Source of the DNA: Hemicentrotus pulcherrimus
Taxonomy: Eukaryota; Echinodermata; Echinoidea; Camarodonta; Strongylocentrotidae
NCBI GenBank assembly: GCA_003118195.1
Contig: BEXV01002286.1
Location: forward strand, 3,447 to 44,335
Length of the DNA: 40,889 nucleotides
Reading direction: 5' to 3'
Shown here in pieces: positions 20,901 to 27,368 of the stretch. Under the pieces are notes generated by a model that saw only the letters and a program-made list of their open reading frames with translations, ran no database searches and was not told the origin of the DNA. Position 1 is the stretch's first letter. Each line of letters opens with the position of its first letter. A program made the translations under genes and the position numbers.

Positions 20901-23900
20901 CAAATCTGCTGAAGAAAACAATCAATTGAATGAGAAAATTACATCATATTCGGCAGAGAAAGACTTGCTAGAACTGCAGGTGGTAGAACTTCAAGAAGTT
21001 GTAGAGAGCCGAAAGAAGGAGATTGTAACATTGAAAAAAGAGATTAGTAACTTAGAAGGTCAGATGGATAACAGGGAGAAAGACGTGGAAAACATGGAAC
21101 AAGATGAAATGGAAGCCTGGACTAAAATTGCTGAGAAGGACAAGGAGATAGCTGAGCTGAGGGAAGAAAATGAGGCCCTCCACAACCAAAGAGAAAATCT
21201 CCTGGTCGAGACTGGAGACATGGTGCAGGATTTGGACTCCCTCCAGACCAGAAATGATGCTTTGAAGAAAGAAACTGAGTCTCTCCAGCTGCAGCTCAGC
21301 AGTTATGAATCAGAGAAACTTCAGATGAATGAGGCCAGCAAATCAGAGTTTGATCAGCTCTGCGATGAGATTAGTGACCTCAAGGACGAGATCCGTGCCA
21401 AAGACCTGGAAGTCACAGAAGTTAAGAATGACCTCATGCAATCCCAGGAGGAAGCAAAACATCTGATGACGGAGATTGAAGCTGCCCAAGCCAAGTTAGA
21501 AGAGAGCAAGTCCATCGAAGAGGTTCTGCAAGCCGAGAAGTTTGAGCTGCAAAATGATCTGAAGCAAGCTGAAGACAAACTGAATCGGGTAGAACAACTC
21601 AAGTGTGATGTTGAGAGAAATCTTGCCATGCTTAAAGATGAGATGAGCAAGAACAAAGACAGTGTAGAAAACGAAATTGCTACACATGTCAGGGAGCTTA
21701 CAGAAGCTAGAGAGGAATGCGAGCTTTTGATGATCAACATCTCCAAAGAAATAGAAGAAAAGACTAATTTGGAGCAGAGTTTAGCTAAACAGGAAGCTTT
21801 GAATAGGAAGGAGCAAGAGGATAAGGAAATTGCGGAGCACAGTGCAAAAGAAAAAGATCAGATTATAGAAGGCTTGAAAGGAGAGCTAAAGAGCATAGAT
21901 CGGGAGCTGAAGGAGGCATCATCCACGATGGAAGGCTACTCCCAAGAGGTGACCGCCCTCAACGAGATAAACACCAACCTTCAGGCCCAGATTGACAGCC
22001 TTGCGTCTGAGAAGACCCAGCTTTCAGATGTGGAGATGACTCTAGCTGCAGAGATTCAGAGCCAACAAACCAAAGGCTCTGACCTGGAGAAGAGGATCAA
22101 GGACCTGGAGACGGAGCTTACTACGATGGAGGAGAGATACAACACTCTGCTGGAGACACATGCCTTCTTGGAGACCGAGTCCTCTCAGTTCCAGCCTGAG
22201 ATTGAAGAGAAGAACAAGACCATTGAAACACTCCAGAAGAGCATCCAGGATCTGGAAGGCTCCAACGGCATGCATGAGCAAGCTGTCAGAGAGGTAGAAT
22301 GGAAGCTGGCAGCTGCTTTGGAAGAAGGAGAGAGTAGGAAGGTAAATATTATCTGTGGTTACAGTTTTTAACAAGCAGGATAGCCCATTTTTCATGATTA
22401 TGATAACAGTAATGCTCTACTTCTGTACATCCACAATGTCTATAAGCACTATACAGATTTACTGAAACATAAGATTTCACATTTTTGTGTGTAAACTAAA
22501 TGTCCATACAGCTGTCCATATTTATGAAGTATATGCCAATAAAATTTGCTCCTATATGGCCATATATATATGACAAACTAACAAATATTAATCTAAATTT
22601 CGGATATATATATATTCAGGTAATTTGTAATAAATCCTATAAATTTGTTCAAAGATTCTGGAAAATGTCATTGTTCTTCAACTTTATTAACCTACCATCA
22701 CTAACTTAACTGTCCACAAATGTATTCCAGAATCGTTGATGATTTCAGCTTTTCAATAAAAGTCTTTAAATTCTCTACCTTTGTTCAGTTTTTGACTTTA
22801 CCTTATCTATACAGGCTTACATAAATGAATATCACATTATTATTGGTTAGTTCTCTTTTCTAGTTGGAGATTGAAGCAATGGTAAGTGAGAAGCAGGATG
22901 TGGATAAACAGCTGCAACAGATGTACAGCGACCTGAAGAAGGCCCAGAGAGACCAGAGGATGGAGACAGAAGCTTACGAGCAGAGGTTGCAAACAGCTGA
23001 AGAGGAGGGATTGGCTAAGATAGAAGATCTTAAGAAACAAGTATGAATGGGATTCCATCTCCCTTTATTGATTCTCATTTGTCCATCAATTTCCATTATT
23101 GATTCTCATTTGTCCATCAATTTCTATTAATTGATTCTCATTTGTCCATCGATTTCCATTATTTTTGAGCTTATCTGTTTCAACTTGATGATTTCTTGTT
23201 AATATCTCTGATTTGAACTTGGTGTCCAAACTTTTTTTCTACAGAACCTTTTATTTGCCCTACATTTTATGCCAGTCTGGGTAATTTATACATAAGTTTT
23301 TATTGTCAGCTTTTTTTTGCCATTGAAGCCATTTTACAGATGGAAGGCTGATGGGTTAATGACAAAAATCATTTCCGGTAATCTTGCTAGTTTTTGCTAA
23401 TCTGCCTTGTTTTTGTATTTTGCATGTAAATAGATGATTTAATTACGAGGTTTTTTTGATTGATTGTTTTCCTTTTTGTCTGCAGCATACAAAGACGGTG
23501 GAGTCACTCGAGAATGACTTGGAGGAGGCCCGTCTGGAGAATGAAGCTAAGGTGGAACAAACCAGAACCCTAGAATCAACTTTGTTGGAACTCAGGGCAA
23601 CTGTAGATGACCTGAATACACAACTCACTCATTCCTCACAGATGTGCAAGAAATATGTAAGTAGAGTTTATTTTATTCTATTCAATTACAGTAAAGGGGG
23701 TGAACATTGAAAAATAGAATGCATGGCTTTATGCCATGCTTCAAACTTTTTTCTTTTTCCTCTTTTTTTTTTCTTCTTTTTTTTTTTTAAATAGAGGATT
23801 TTATGATGTTTGTCTGCAAAGTTCAAGTACCTAATTCACTCTTGAAAGTGTTAAAGATGCTAAAGGTGTACTTCCTGTGTCATACAACCGTTGCCATAAC

Positions 23901-26900
23901 CCTGAATAGAGGATTACATGATTTACTTAGTTAACATAACTGACAAGTTATTAGTTGTAATGTCAGGGTTATTTGAAAATTGGATAATAAATAAGTATTA
24001 TGCAATGTCTATTTTCCCATATCAGGAAGAGGAGGTGAATTGCTTGAAAGCAGATTGCGAGGAACTCAAGCTCCTAGCTGAGAAGTCGGACCAGACCGTA
24101 AAGAACCTGGCCCTGAAGCTGAAGAAGATCGAGCAGGAGGCCACACCAAACGACTGTCTCCAGGCAGACATCAAGAAACTGGAAGCTACCTGCCACAAGC
24201 TGAGAGACGAGCTTGCAGAGGAGAAAACAGAGAAGATCAATGCCATTGAGAAGCTTTCCAAGGTCCAAGAGGTGAGTTCAACAAAGCCTGAATAAGTGCA
24301 CAAAAGAGTGGAATAGTCACTGAAAGCTCAAAGGAATGGCTAGCATGCCATGAATGATAAAAGTTTAAATCCTTCCCCCGGTGTTCTACTGTCACTGAGA
24401 GAATCATTTAGAATAGGTGAATATATGTCAAAGTTAATCATTAATTAATTTTGACAGACAAGTATTTTGTCTATGAAGATAGGAATTACAATAAAGCAGT
24501 TTGGTGATTTTTAATTATTGGAAAATAAAACTTGATCCCATGATAATAGCTCGAGGGGAAAATGTACAGTTCCTTTGTTGTTTGGAATTATAAATCATTG
24601 TTAAAACAGTCAGTGTTACTTCTCCTAGAGGTAAAATATTTATGTACACATCTTCTGAAATTTTGTTTTATATTTTCTTTCTTTTGTCAGGATTCCAGAG
24701 ATGCAGTAGAGGTTGACTCTAAGAGAGTAAAGAAGCTGGAGAAACAAGTAAAAGAACTGACAGCAGATAAAGAATCATACCAGGGCAAACTGCAAATGTC
24801 TATGACAAACTTCAAGAAACTGCAGAAAGACTTTGAGGACCTCCGTAAAACCAACTCTGATCTGGAGGCTAAGGTCGGCAGTAATGCATTCTCAGACAGC
24901 AAAGAAGACATTCCTGCCCTTGAAAAACTTGAAAAAGAACTTAAAGAGAAAGAGGAGGAGCTGGTGTTCAGTCAGAACCAATATATGAAAGCGAGCAGGA
25001 ACATTAGACAAGAGCAAAAAAAAGCAGGAGATTTGAAACTCAAGCTCCAAATAGCATGTAAGAAATTTACTGACTTGAAGGAAGAAAATGCAAAGCTCAA
25101 TAAAGATCTCAAGCAATTAGTGCATAAAAGAGAGGCAAAGCTGCAGGCAACAGAAAACAATGCCAGTCCACCTGCAGTTGCAAAGCACACTGTTGCAGAA
25201 ATAAATAAAGATGAAATTGCCCCGGTGCAGGAGAAACAAAGTCCAAGCAACAGACGTACAAGACTGTCCACAAAGAGACACAGTAGTGTCAAAGATGAGA
25301 AGAGCATTAATGCTAAGAAAATCTCCATGGAGTCTACTGCAGTTGAATTTGCAGTAGCGGCTGAATCCCCCATCAAGCAAGGACCTTCAAATATCAACAC
25401 CACAATGGCAGCATCACAAGAAAAGCAACTGGAGACCTCTGAGACCACATTTGCAGAGTCCAAAAGCCCCAGTCCAGGACATCGAGTGACGAGGCTGTCA
25501 AAGAGAAGGTATTCGAGGGACCCATCCACAGATGTTGGTCATCAAGACGAGGAGAGGACTCAGGTTGGCACAAAGCGTACCTTGAGGCATCTCAGTGAGA
25601 GTCAGGAGGCCAAGAGGAGCAAGAATGATCTCCCAAGTCTTGCCGAAACAAAGGAAGAGGTCTCTTTGTCACAGTCTGGTAGGTTCACATGATTCTTGTA
25701 TACAATTCTGCTTGGTTAAGAACCATGTAGATCTAGGTATCAGATTAGACAGTTGTTGTGTCATTGCAAATATAATTTCCAGCTGATATGAAATCAACAT
25801 TCATGATAAACCTAAAGATTAATGAGAAAACTAAACAATATCACCATTGCCAACAGATGTTTTGATGATTCTATTTTGTCTGACTCACTGACTGCTAAGG
25901 AAGCATGTATAATCAACCAATCGATGGGGGCTATGTCAGGAACTTGATAGTTGAGAATGAATGCCTTCCCAAAGGACACTAGCTCATGGATTTTTTACAG
26001 ACACAGGATCTAGCAGTTTCACGACTATTGCTCTACTATGGGGCCCTTATGCCTCTATGTTCCAGTAATAATTATTTTTTTGATAACTGTGAGAAATGGT
26101 TGCCTCAGGCGCAGGTATAGATGCAAGGCAGGGAGCGTGATGGTAGTTCACTCGACTCGATCAAAAGTTTGAGGGTTTCGATCTATGCCCAATGCATATA
26201 TCGTTTGACAAGATATTGTTTCTACAGTTTTCTCTCTCTCTCTCTCTCTCTCTGTGCCCAGGTGCTAAATGAAATGCACTGTACGCTGGCTCCTTGTGCC
26301 AAGGGCACGGTAATATGATATATACCCCTATGGTAGCTCGTAGGGATGTTATAATACAATAATACAAAGTGATATATGCTATACAAGAATAGTTTATTAT
26401 TAGTGATAGTAGGAGTGGTATTTCAAGCATGTTGTTGCTTCTCATCCCTTGACAGGTTTGAGCACCAGGTTGAGAAGGTCAGCCAGTCAGAACCACATCC
26501 AGGAGAGTACTGCTGTTAGTCAGAGGTCAACCACCCAGCAGCATTCCAGTAGCCAGCCACGTTCCACTCAGGTTCCCAGCAGTCAGGGCAGTGAGGATGG
26601 GGTGCTCAACACCAGCAAGAGAGTCACCCGCAGCCATCTCTCTAACCTCAGTCTCAGGGTATGTTTGCTAGTCACCCGTGTCAATTTAGAAAATGTTTAA
26701 TATTTGGTCTGTAGCTCTGCAGTAATTGAGCATGAAATAAATGAGAACAAATTTAATGACATATTACGTGTTTCTCCTATGTAAAAACAAAGCAAAACAC
26801 ATTAACAAGATATAACATTGATATAATTAAAAGAATGTTTAAGAGTAGTTTTAAGTAAACCAAAGTGAAACAAATTGTATATATTCAAAAATTTATGATA

Positions 26901-27032
26901 GAATACATGATACACAATGTAGAACGCAGTTAACGGACAAGTTTAAAATGTCATCTGTTTGGGGTCACAAGGGTATTAACTCCATGGATCAATGCCATTG
27001 TGCCCATATATACAATGTTACATAATATGCAT

Positions 27033-27072
<40 letters not shown>

Positions 27073-27368
27073 TAGAAACATTACATGTGACTGATGTGTA
27101 AGAATCATCATTTGAAAACACATAGTTTTTATCTGAACTCTACATTGATGTCTTGTTTTTCTTCTCTGTCCAGGGTCAAAGTGGCAACAACTCTGCCCTG
27201 ACCACCATTACCAACAGCCCACTGAAGGAAAGTAGAAACATGGAGACTACCAAAGCCAGGGAGCTTGCCATGACATCCAGATCCACAAGGGATGGACGAG
27301 GCAGAGGAACTGCACAAGGTGTAGGGACGGAGGCCCAGAATGATGAAGAAAACTGCAAGATACAGTGA
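5805..27368 (+). CDS. CENPF: CENP-F (centromere protein F / mitosin), 18 coding exons
   Basis: Exons: 5805-5966, 6501-6593, 7675-7869, 8336-8429, 9600-9727, 10675-10855, 11826-12028, 12447-12755, 12963-14497, 14786-14913, 15508-17067, 18173-22341, 22864-23040, 23486-23656, 24026-24271, 24691-25678, 26456-26658 and 27174-27368. They sum to 10,737 nt in one frame, 3,578 residues. Human CENP-F has about 3,100-3,200. The N-terminus (MSWYGDEWKDGLPHRALQ), an internal L.CQR.NAE.AR block near residue 365, KLKLQIACKKF near 3234-3244 and the CaaX end CKIQ mark it as CENP-F. Nearly the whole protein is heptad-rich coiled coil; the last 300 residues are basic and Ser/Thr-rich. Vertebrate CENP-F is a G2/M kinetochore and nuclear-envelope protein that binds microtubules and dynein regulators. 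The start is fixed by an in-frame TAG at 5796-5798. No transcript evidence; microexons cannot be excluded. Confidence 0.92.
5967..6500 (+). other. CENPF: CENPF intron 2
   Basis: A GT-AG intron of 534 bases. It is AT-rich and I see no additional feature in it. Confidence 0.8.
6501..6593 (+). CDS. CENPF: CENPF exon 3
   Basis: It encodes residues 55-85 (VEEEKAQYATLKKENHSLSE...KKRER). This aligns with the human VENEKTEG..LKRENQ.L.E segment and continues the N-terminal coiled coil. Acceptor GTGACAG; donor AGG|GTGAGT; phase 0 at both ends. The intron-side end of a TIR element begins about six bases after this donor. Confidence 0.92.
6599..7030. mobile_element. Non-autonomous DNA element with imperfect TIRs in intron 3
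   Basis: The left end (ACCGTATATCTCTGTGTAAAGAC) and the reverse complement of the right end (ACCATATACTGTGTATAAGACG) match over about 25 bases. Subterminal GGTGCGTCTTATACACAG and GGGGCGTCTTATACACAG are repeated inside each end. The interior has no intact transposase. Related GTGCGTCTTATA words occur in DNA transposons of other animals, but I cannot assign a superfamily. The left end abuts the exon 3 splice donor. Confidence 0.55.
7031..7674 (+). other. CENPF: CENPF intron 3 remainder
   Basis: AT-rich intronic sequence ending at the acceptor CTACATGTAG. I see no further feature in it. Confidence 0.7.
7675..7869 (+). CDS. CENPF: CENPF exon 4
   Basis: It encodes residues 86-150, beginning LAHDLQNKETMVACLNGQLS and ending SQDYRKLQ. 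This is similar in pattern to the human HELQVKES...EGQLNS..KQIE segment and continues the N-terminal coiled coil. The acceptor is CATGTAG, the donor CAG|GTAATT, phase 0 at both ends. The internal ATG at 7705 is not a start. Confidence 0.9.
8187..8280. mobile_element. Second, decayed copy of the 2290-2407 MITE
   Basis: GGCCCTGTCTTATAAACAGTTG matches the TIR of the copy at 2290. Downstream, AAGAGATAGGAGACTGC and CGATTGAT match its interior. The right inverted repeat is missing. The copy lies in CENPF intron 4 (7870-8335), which otherwise looks featureless. Confidence 0.65.
8336..8429 (+). CDS. CENPF: CENPF exon 5
   Basis: It encodes residues 151-182 (ENCNHQQRQLETQTEKLKVA...KKSQ) and ends in phase 1, leaving a G that joins GG of exon 6 to make glycine. 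Acceptor CGTTTAG; donor CAAG|GTATGG. The content is polar coiled coil or linker. Confidence 0.87.
8906..8934. repeat. Perfect 12-bp stem inverted repeat
   Basis: AAAATTTATCGG is followed by a five-base loop and CCGATAAATTTT. It lies in intron 5 with no terminator role expected in a eukaryote. It may be a remnant of a transposon end. Confidence 0.7.
9140..9263 (-). mobile_element. Composite SINE with 7SL RNA-like 5' head
   Basis: Minus-strand reading from 9263 gives GGCGTTGTGGCGTGCGCC and then CTGTAATCCAGCTATGCAG. This closely resembles the conserved 5' Alu-domain segment of SRP (7SL) RNA, GGTGGCGCGTGCCTGTARTCC.AGCTA. It continues through GGACGCAGGTTCGAAACTG (a B-box-like word) into CTTTCGGATGGTGACGTTAA, a body motif I recall from other animal SINEs. 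The copy is short and degenerate, in intron 5 and antisense to the gene. A 7SL pseudogene or a SINE with a 7SL-like head are both possible. Confidence 0.55.
9600..9727 (+). CDS. CENPF: CENPF exon 6
   Basis: It starts with GG completing a split glycine. It encodes SSSDEDITSDLTQQLKVMKA and then KEQEEQMRKQLEKQLQSIQSK, residues 182-224. Acceptor GACTGACAG; donor AAG|GTGAAA; ends in phase 0. A short acidic-serine linker precedes renewed coiled coil. Confidence 0.88.
9728..10674 (+). other. CENPF: CENPF intron 6
   Basis: A GT-AG intron of 947 bases, AT-rich. I see no gene, RNA or clear repeat beyond a duplicated ATGTTATTTTTACCTC word near 10,470-10,505. Confidence 0.7.
10675..10855 (+). CDS. CENPF: CENPF exon 7
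   Basis: It encodes residues 225-285. It has a serine/alanine-rich linker (SLAQISMQQQSALVSESTPV) followed by a charged heptad segment (KEKLAELQAMVDDLKKKKE). The exon begins at an internal methionine codon directly after acceptor TATTTAG and ends in phase 1 at GAGG|GTAAGT. Vertebrate CENP-F also has a non-coiled serine-rich insert in this region. Confidence 0.85.
10856..11825 (+). other. CENPF: CENPF intron 7, with a CpG-rich block
   Basis: The first 420 bases are ordinary AT-rich intron. From about 11,300 to 11,775 the sequence becomes markedly CpG-rich, with two copies of CACGATTGACAGTA (11,398 and 11,456) and GCGTAGA words near both borders in opposite orientation. This suggests an inserted element, annotated separately. 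Confidence 0.65.
11300..11775. mobile_element. Candidate CpG-rich inserted element in intron 7
   Basis: Base composition shifts abruptly from the flanking AT-rich intron. The left border carries ACGCGTAGATTACGTGG, and the right border carries GTGCGTTCTACGCAT, whose reverse complement begins ATGCGTAGAACGCAC. CACGATTGACAGTA is repeated 58 bases apart. No transposase frame is visible. The inverted ends are short and imperfect, so the boundaries are tentative. Confidence 0.35.
11826..12028 (+). CDS. CENPF: CENPF exon 8
   Basis: It begins with CC completing an alanine codon. It encodes STQENHKLELKGQATDKELR and onward to KIEEGKLQ, residues 285-352. Acceptor CTCTCCAG; donor CAG|GTATGG; ends in phase 0. 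Strong coiled-coil pattern. Confidence 0.88.
12029..12446 (+). other. CENPF: CENPF intron 8
   Basis: A GT-AG intron of 418 bases. It is AT-rich and I see no other feature in it. Confidence 0.75.
12447..12755 (+). CDS. CENPF: CENPF exon 9
   Basis: It encodes residues 353-455. LECQRHNAEAARQAQEQRFK, then EREKEHKQEASQQIQTL, corresponds to the human LSCQRQNAESAR...EKEKEFQEELSRQQRSFQTL stretch. This is one of the best anchors for the CENP-F identification outside the termini. Acceptor GGTTTAG; donor AAG|GTGTGT; phase 0 at both ends. Confidence 0.93.
12963..14497 (+). CDS. CENPF: CENPF exon 10, long coiled-coil exon
   Basis: It encodes residues 456-967, a continuous 511-residue coiled coil starting VQGADQTLRNHDQIVEKLNN. 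It is rich in E, K, L and Q with no globular domain. The acceptor is CATTTTAG. The donor falls inside a CAG codon (AATCA|GTGAGT), so it ends in phase 2 and the codon is completed by G of exon 11. Long antisense open frames here are by-products of the biased codon use. Intron 9 (12756-12962) is short and plain. Confidence 0.93.
14786..14913 (+). CDS. CENPF: CENPF exon 11
   Basis: It encodes residues 967-1010 (TATNTLKEVNHQLAQKEAQL, then CCLQEDLESLSAALESQELK). Acceptor ATTTCAG; donor AAA|GTAAGA; ends in phase 1. The coiled coil continues. The flanking intron 10 (14498-14785) has no other feature. Confidence 0.88.
14914..15507 (+). other. CENPF: CENPF intron 11
   Basis: A GT-AG intron of 594 bases, AT-rich. 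I see no other feature in it. Confidence 0.75.
15508..17067 (+). CDS. CENPF: CENPF exon 12, with internal 56-residue duplication
   Basis: It encodes residues 1010-1530, all coiled coil, beginning THEGLKEKLDNLQTEKEQKD after acceptor CCTGCAG. Residues about 1067-1122 are repeated almost exactly as 1123-1178 (see the repeat entry). The 3' end is unusual. The only donor that keeps the frame is a GC donor at 17068 (ACTG|GCAAGT), leaving one base that joins AA of exon 13 to make Glu. A nearby GT at 17072 would lead to a stop in exon 13. Confidence 0.9.
15678..16013 (+). repeat. CENPF: In-frame tandem duplication, two 168-bp units
   Basis: Units 15678-15845 and 15846-16013 are nearly identical in DNA. 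Each encodes LGESKNREVEELLQQLAA, then KKLDELSSHAEKDM and TCISELEKTNGILGEQL. Only a handful of bases differ (for example GCGAAGAAG against GCAAAAAAG). The unit is 56 codons, exactly eight heptads, so coiled-coil register is preserved. The low divergence, much lower than between any other parts of the rod, points to a recent event or to ongoing gene conversion. Confidence 0.95.
17068..18172 (+). other. CENPF: CENPF intron 12, GC-AG type
   Basis: The donor GCAAGT matches the strong consensus typical of GC-AG introns. The acceptor is TTGGTACAG at 18164-18172. This pairing alone keeps exons 12 and 13 in frame. Most of the intron is occupied by a long-TIR transposon copy (17159-17932). Confidence 0.8.
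17159..17932. mobile_element. Long-TIR non-autonomous DNA transposon, copy A
   Basis: The left arm starts TTAA-AGCGCAAGTCCACTC and the right arm ends GAGTGGACTTGTCCT-TTAA. They are inverted repeats for about 110 bases, including ACTTACTTTCAAT, AACCAGAAAAAT.AGACAAACC and TAATAAGAAAGTTATG. TTAA at both borders is a possible target duplication. The inner part adds CAAATTGGCAA and its complement. No transposase is encoded. Related copies lie at 29845, 33344 and 34435. Long arms with AAGTTATG and AAGTCCA are, from memory, common in echinoderm and other marine invertebrate DNA. Confidence 0.8.
18173..22341 (+). CDS. CENPF: CENPF exon 13, giant coiled-coil exon
   Basis: 4,169 bases encode residues 1530-2919 without interruption. 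AA plus the carried G gives Glu, then MMLSSESLEQTLQQTIDEMK and onward to LEEGESRK. The product is uniform rod-forming coiled coil, the equivalent of the giant central exons of vertebrate CENPF. No globular domain is visible. Acceptor GGTACAG; donor AAG|GTAAAT; ends in phase 0. Confidence 0.93.
22342..22863 (+). other. CENPF: CENPF intron 13
   Basis: A GT-AG intron of 522 bases. It is AT-rich with short TA runs, and I see no other feature in it. Confidence 0.75.
22864..23040 (+). CDS. CENPF: CENPF exon 14
   Basis: It encodes residues 2920-2978 (LEIEAMVSEKQDVDKQLQQM and onward to KIEDLKKQ). The first codon is TTG, leucine in mid-protein and not a start. Acceptor TTTCTAG; donor CAA|GTATGA; phase 0. 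Coiled coil. Confidence 0.88.
23041..23485 (+). other. CENPF: CENPF intron 14
   Basis: A GT-AG intron with three tandem copies of a 31-33-base unit (ATTGATTCTCATTTGTCCAT...) at about 23,066-23,164. The rest is AT-rich without features. Confidence 0.75.
23066..23164. repeat. Three-copy minisatellite, 31-33-bp period
   Basis: GATTCTCATTTGTCCATCAA recurs three times with spacing of 31 and 33 bases and few substitutions. Confidence 0.85.
23486..23656 (+). CDS. CENPF: CENPF exon 15
   Basis: It encodes residues 2979-3035 (HTKTVESLENDLEEARLENE and onward to SSQMCKKY). Acceptor TCTGCAG; donor TAT|GTAAGT; phase 0. Coiled coil. Intron 15 (23657-24025) holds poly-T runs only. Confidence 0.88.
24026..24271 (+). 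CDS. CENPF: CENPF exon 16
   Basis: It encodes residues 3036-3117 (EEEVNCLKADCEELKLLAEK and onward to EKLSKVQE). Acceptor ATATCAG; donor GAG|GTGAGT; phase 0. Coiled coil with several cysteines. Confidence 0.9.
24272..24690 (+). other. CENPF: CENPF intron 16
   Basis: A GT-AG intron of 419 bases. It is AT-rich and I see no other feature in it. Confidence 0.75.
24691..25678 (+). CDS. CENPF: CENPF exon 17: end of rod and start of basic tail
   Basis: It encodes residues 3118-3447. The first half is coiled coil and includes KKAGDLKLKLQIACKKF and then DLKEENAKLNKDL. This corresponds to the conserved human KMKLLIKSCKQLEEEKE..L.KEL block near the C-terminus. From about residue 3260 the protein becomes non-coiled, Ser/Thr/Lys/Arg-rich. 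It has repeated basic motifs (RRTRLSTKRHS, RVTRLSKRRYS) and KRTLRHLSESQEAKRSKND, a plausible bipartite nuclear localisation signal. The vertebrate tail binds microtubules. Acceptor TTGTCAG; donor TCTG|GTAGGT; phase 1. Confidence 0.92.
25945..26050 (-). mobile_element. Degenerate tRNA-derived SINE in intron 17
   Basis: The minus strand reads TAGAGCAATAGTCGTGAAAC... and then GCTAGTGTCCTTTGGGAAGGCATTCA. This matches the head and body of the SINE at 1-112, with many substitutions in the tRNA part. Confidence 0.6.
26105..26330 (+). mobile_element. SINE-like element with internal (CT)n
   Basis: The plus strand has an A-box-like TGGTAGTTCACTCGACTCG and a B-box-like GAGGGTTTCGATC, about 50 bases into the block. 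TTGACAAGATATTG, a (CT)n run at 26230-26253, CCCAGGTGCTAAATG and GTGCCAAGGGCACGG follow. Order and words resemble tRNA-headed SINEs with an AGGTG.TAAATG body. It is degenerate and the borders are approximate. It sits in CENPF intron 17 (25679-26455). Confidence 0.5.
26456..26658 (+). CDS. CENPF: CENPF exon 18, basic C-terminal region
   Basis: It encodes residues 3447-3514. It begins with GT completing glycine, then LSTRLRRSASQNHIQESTAV, a Gln/Ser-rich linker, and TSKRVTRSHLSNLSLR. This resembles in position and style the human ...TRTSPRLAAQKLALSPLSL segment. Acceptor CCTTGACAG; donor AGG|GTATGT; phase 0. Confidence 0.88.
26659..27173 (+). other. CENPF: CENPF intron 18
   Basis: A GT-AG intron of 515 bases with a (GA)n microsatellite at about 27,034-27,069. 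No other feature is seen. Confidence 0.75.
27034..27069. repeat. (GA)n microsatellite
   Basis: A run of alternating AG of about 36 bases in intron 18. Confidence 0.9.
27174..27368 (+). CDS. CENPF: CENPF exon 19: C-terminus with CaaX box
   Basis: It encodes residues 3515-3578 and the TGA at 27366-27368. The sequence runs GQSGNNSALTTITNSPLKES through an RG-rich stretch (DGRGRGTAQG) to NDEENCKIQ. Human CENP-F ends in ENCKVQ, whose CKVQ is farnesylated and needed for nuclear-envelope and kinetochore targeting. CKIQ keeps the cysteine, the aliphatic a2 position and the glutamine that favours farnesyltransferase. SPLK is a minimal Cdk-type site. Acceptor TGTCCAG. Confidence 0.94.
   Translation, partial: GQSGNNSALTTITNSPLKESRNMETTKARELAMTSRSTRDGRGRGTAQGVGTEAQNDEENCKIQ

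Noticed and set aside
24972..25529. 185-codon minus-strand open frame opposite exon 17
   Set aside because: It overlaps well-supported CENPF coding sequence entirely, and its translation has no recognisable domain.
5805..27368. Identity as a golgin, CENP-E, myosin-like or other generic coiled-coil protein
   Set aside because: There is no motor, GRIP or transmembrane domain. The N-terminal MSW..EWK.GLP.RAL, the L.CQR.NAE.AR block and the terminal ENCKIQ are specific to CENP-F.
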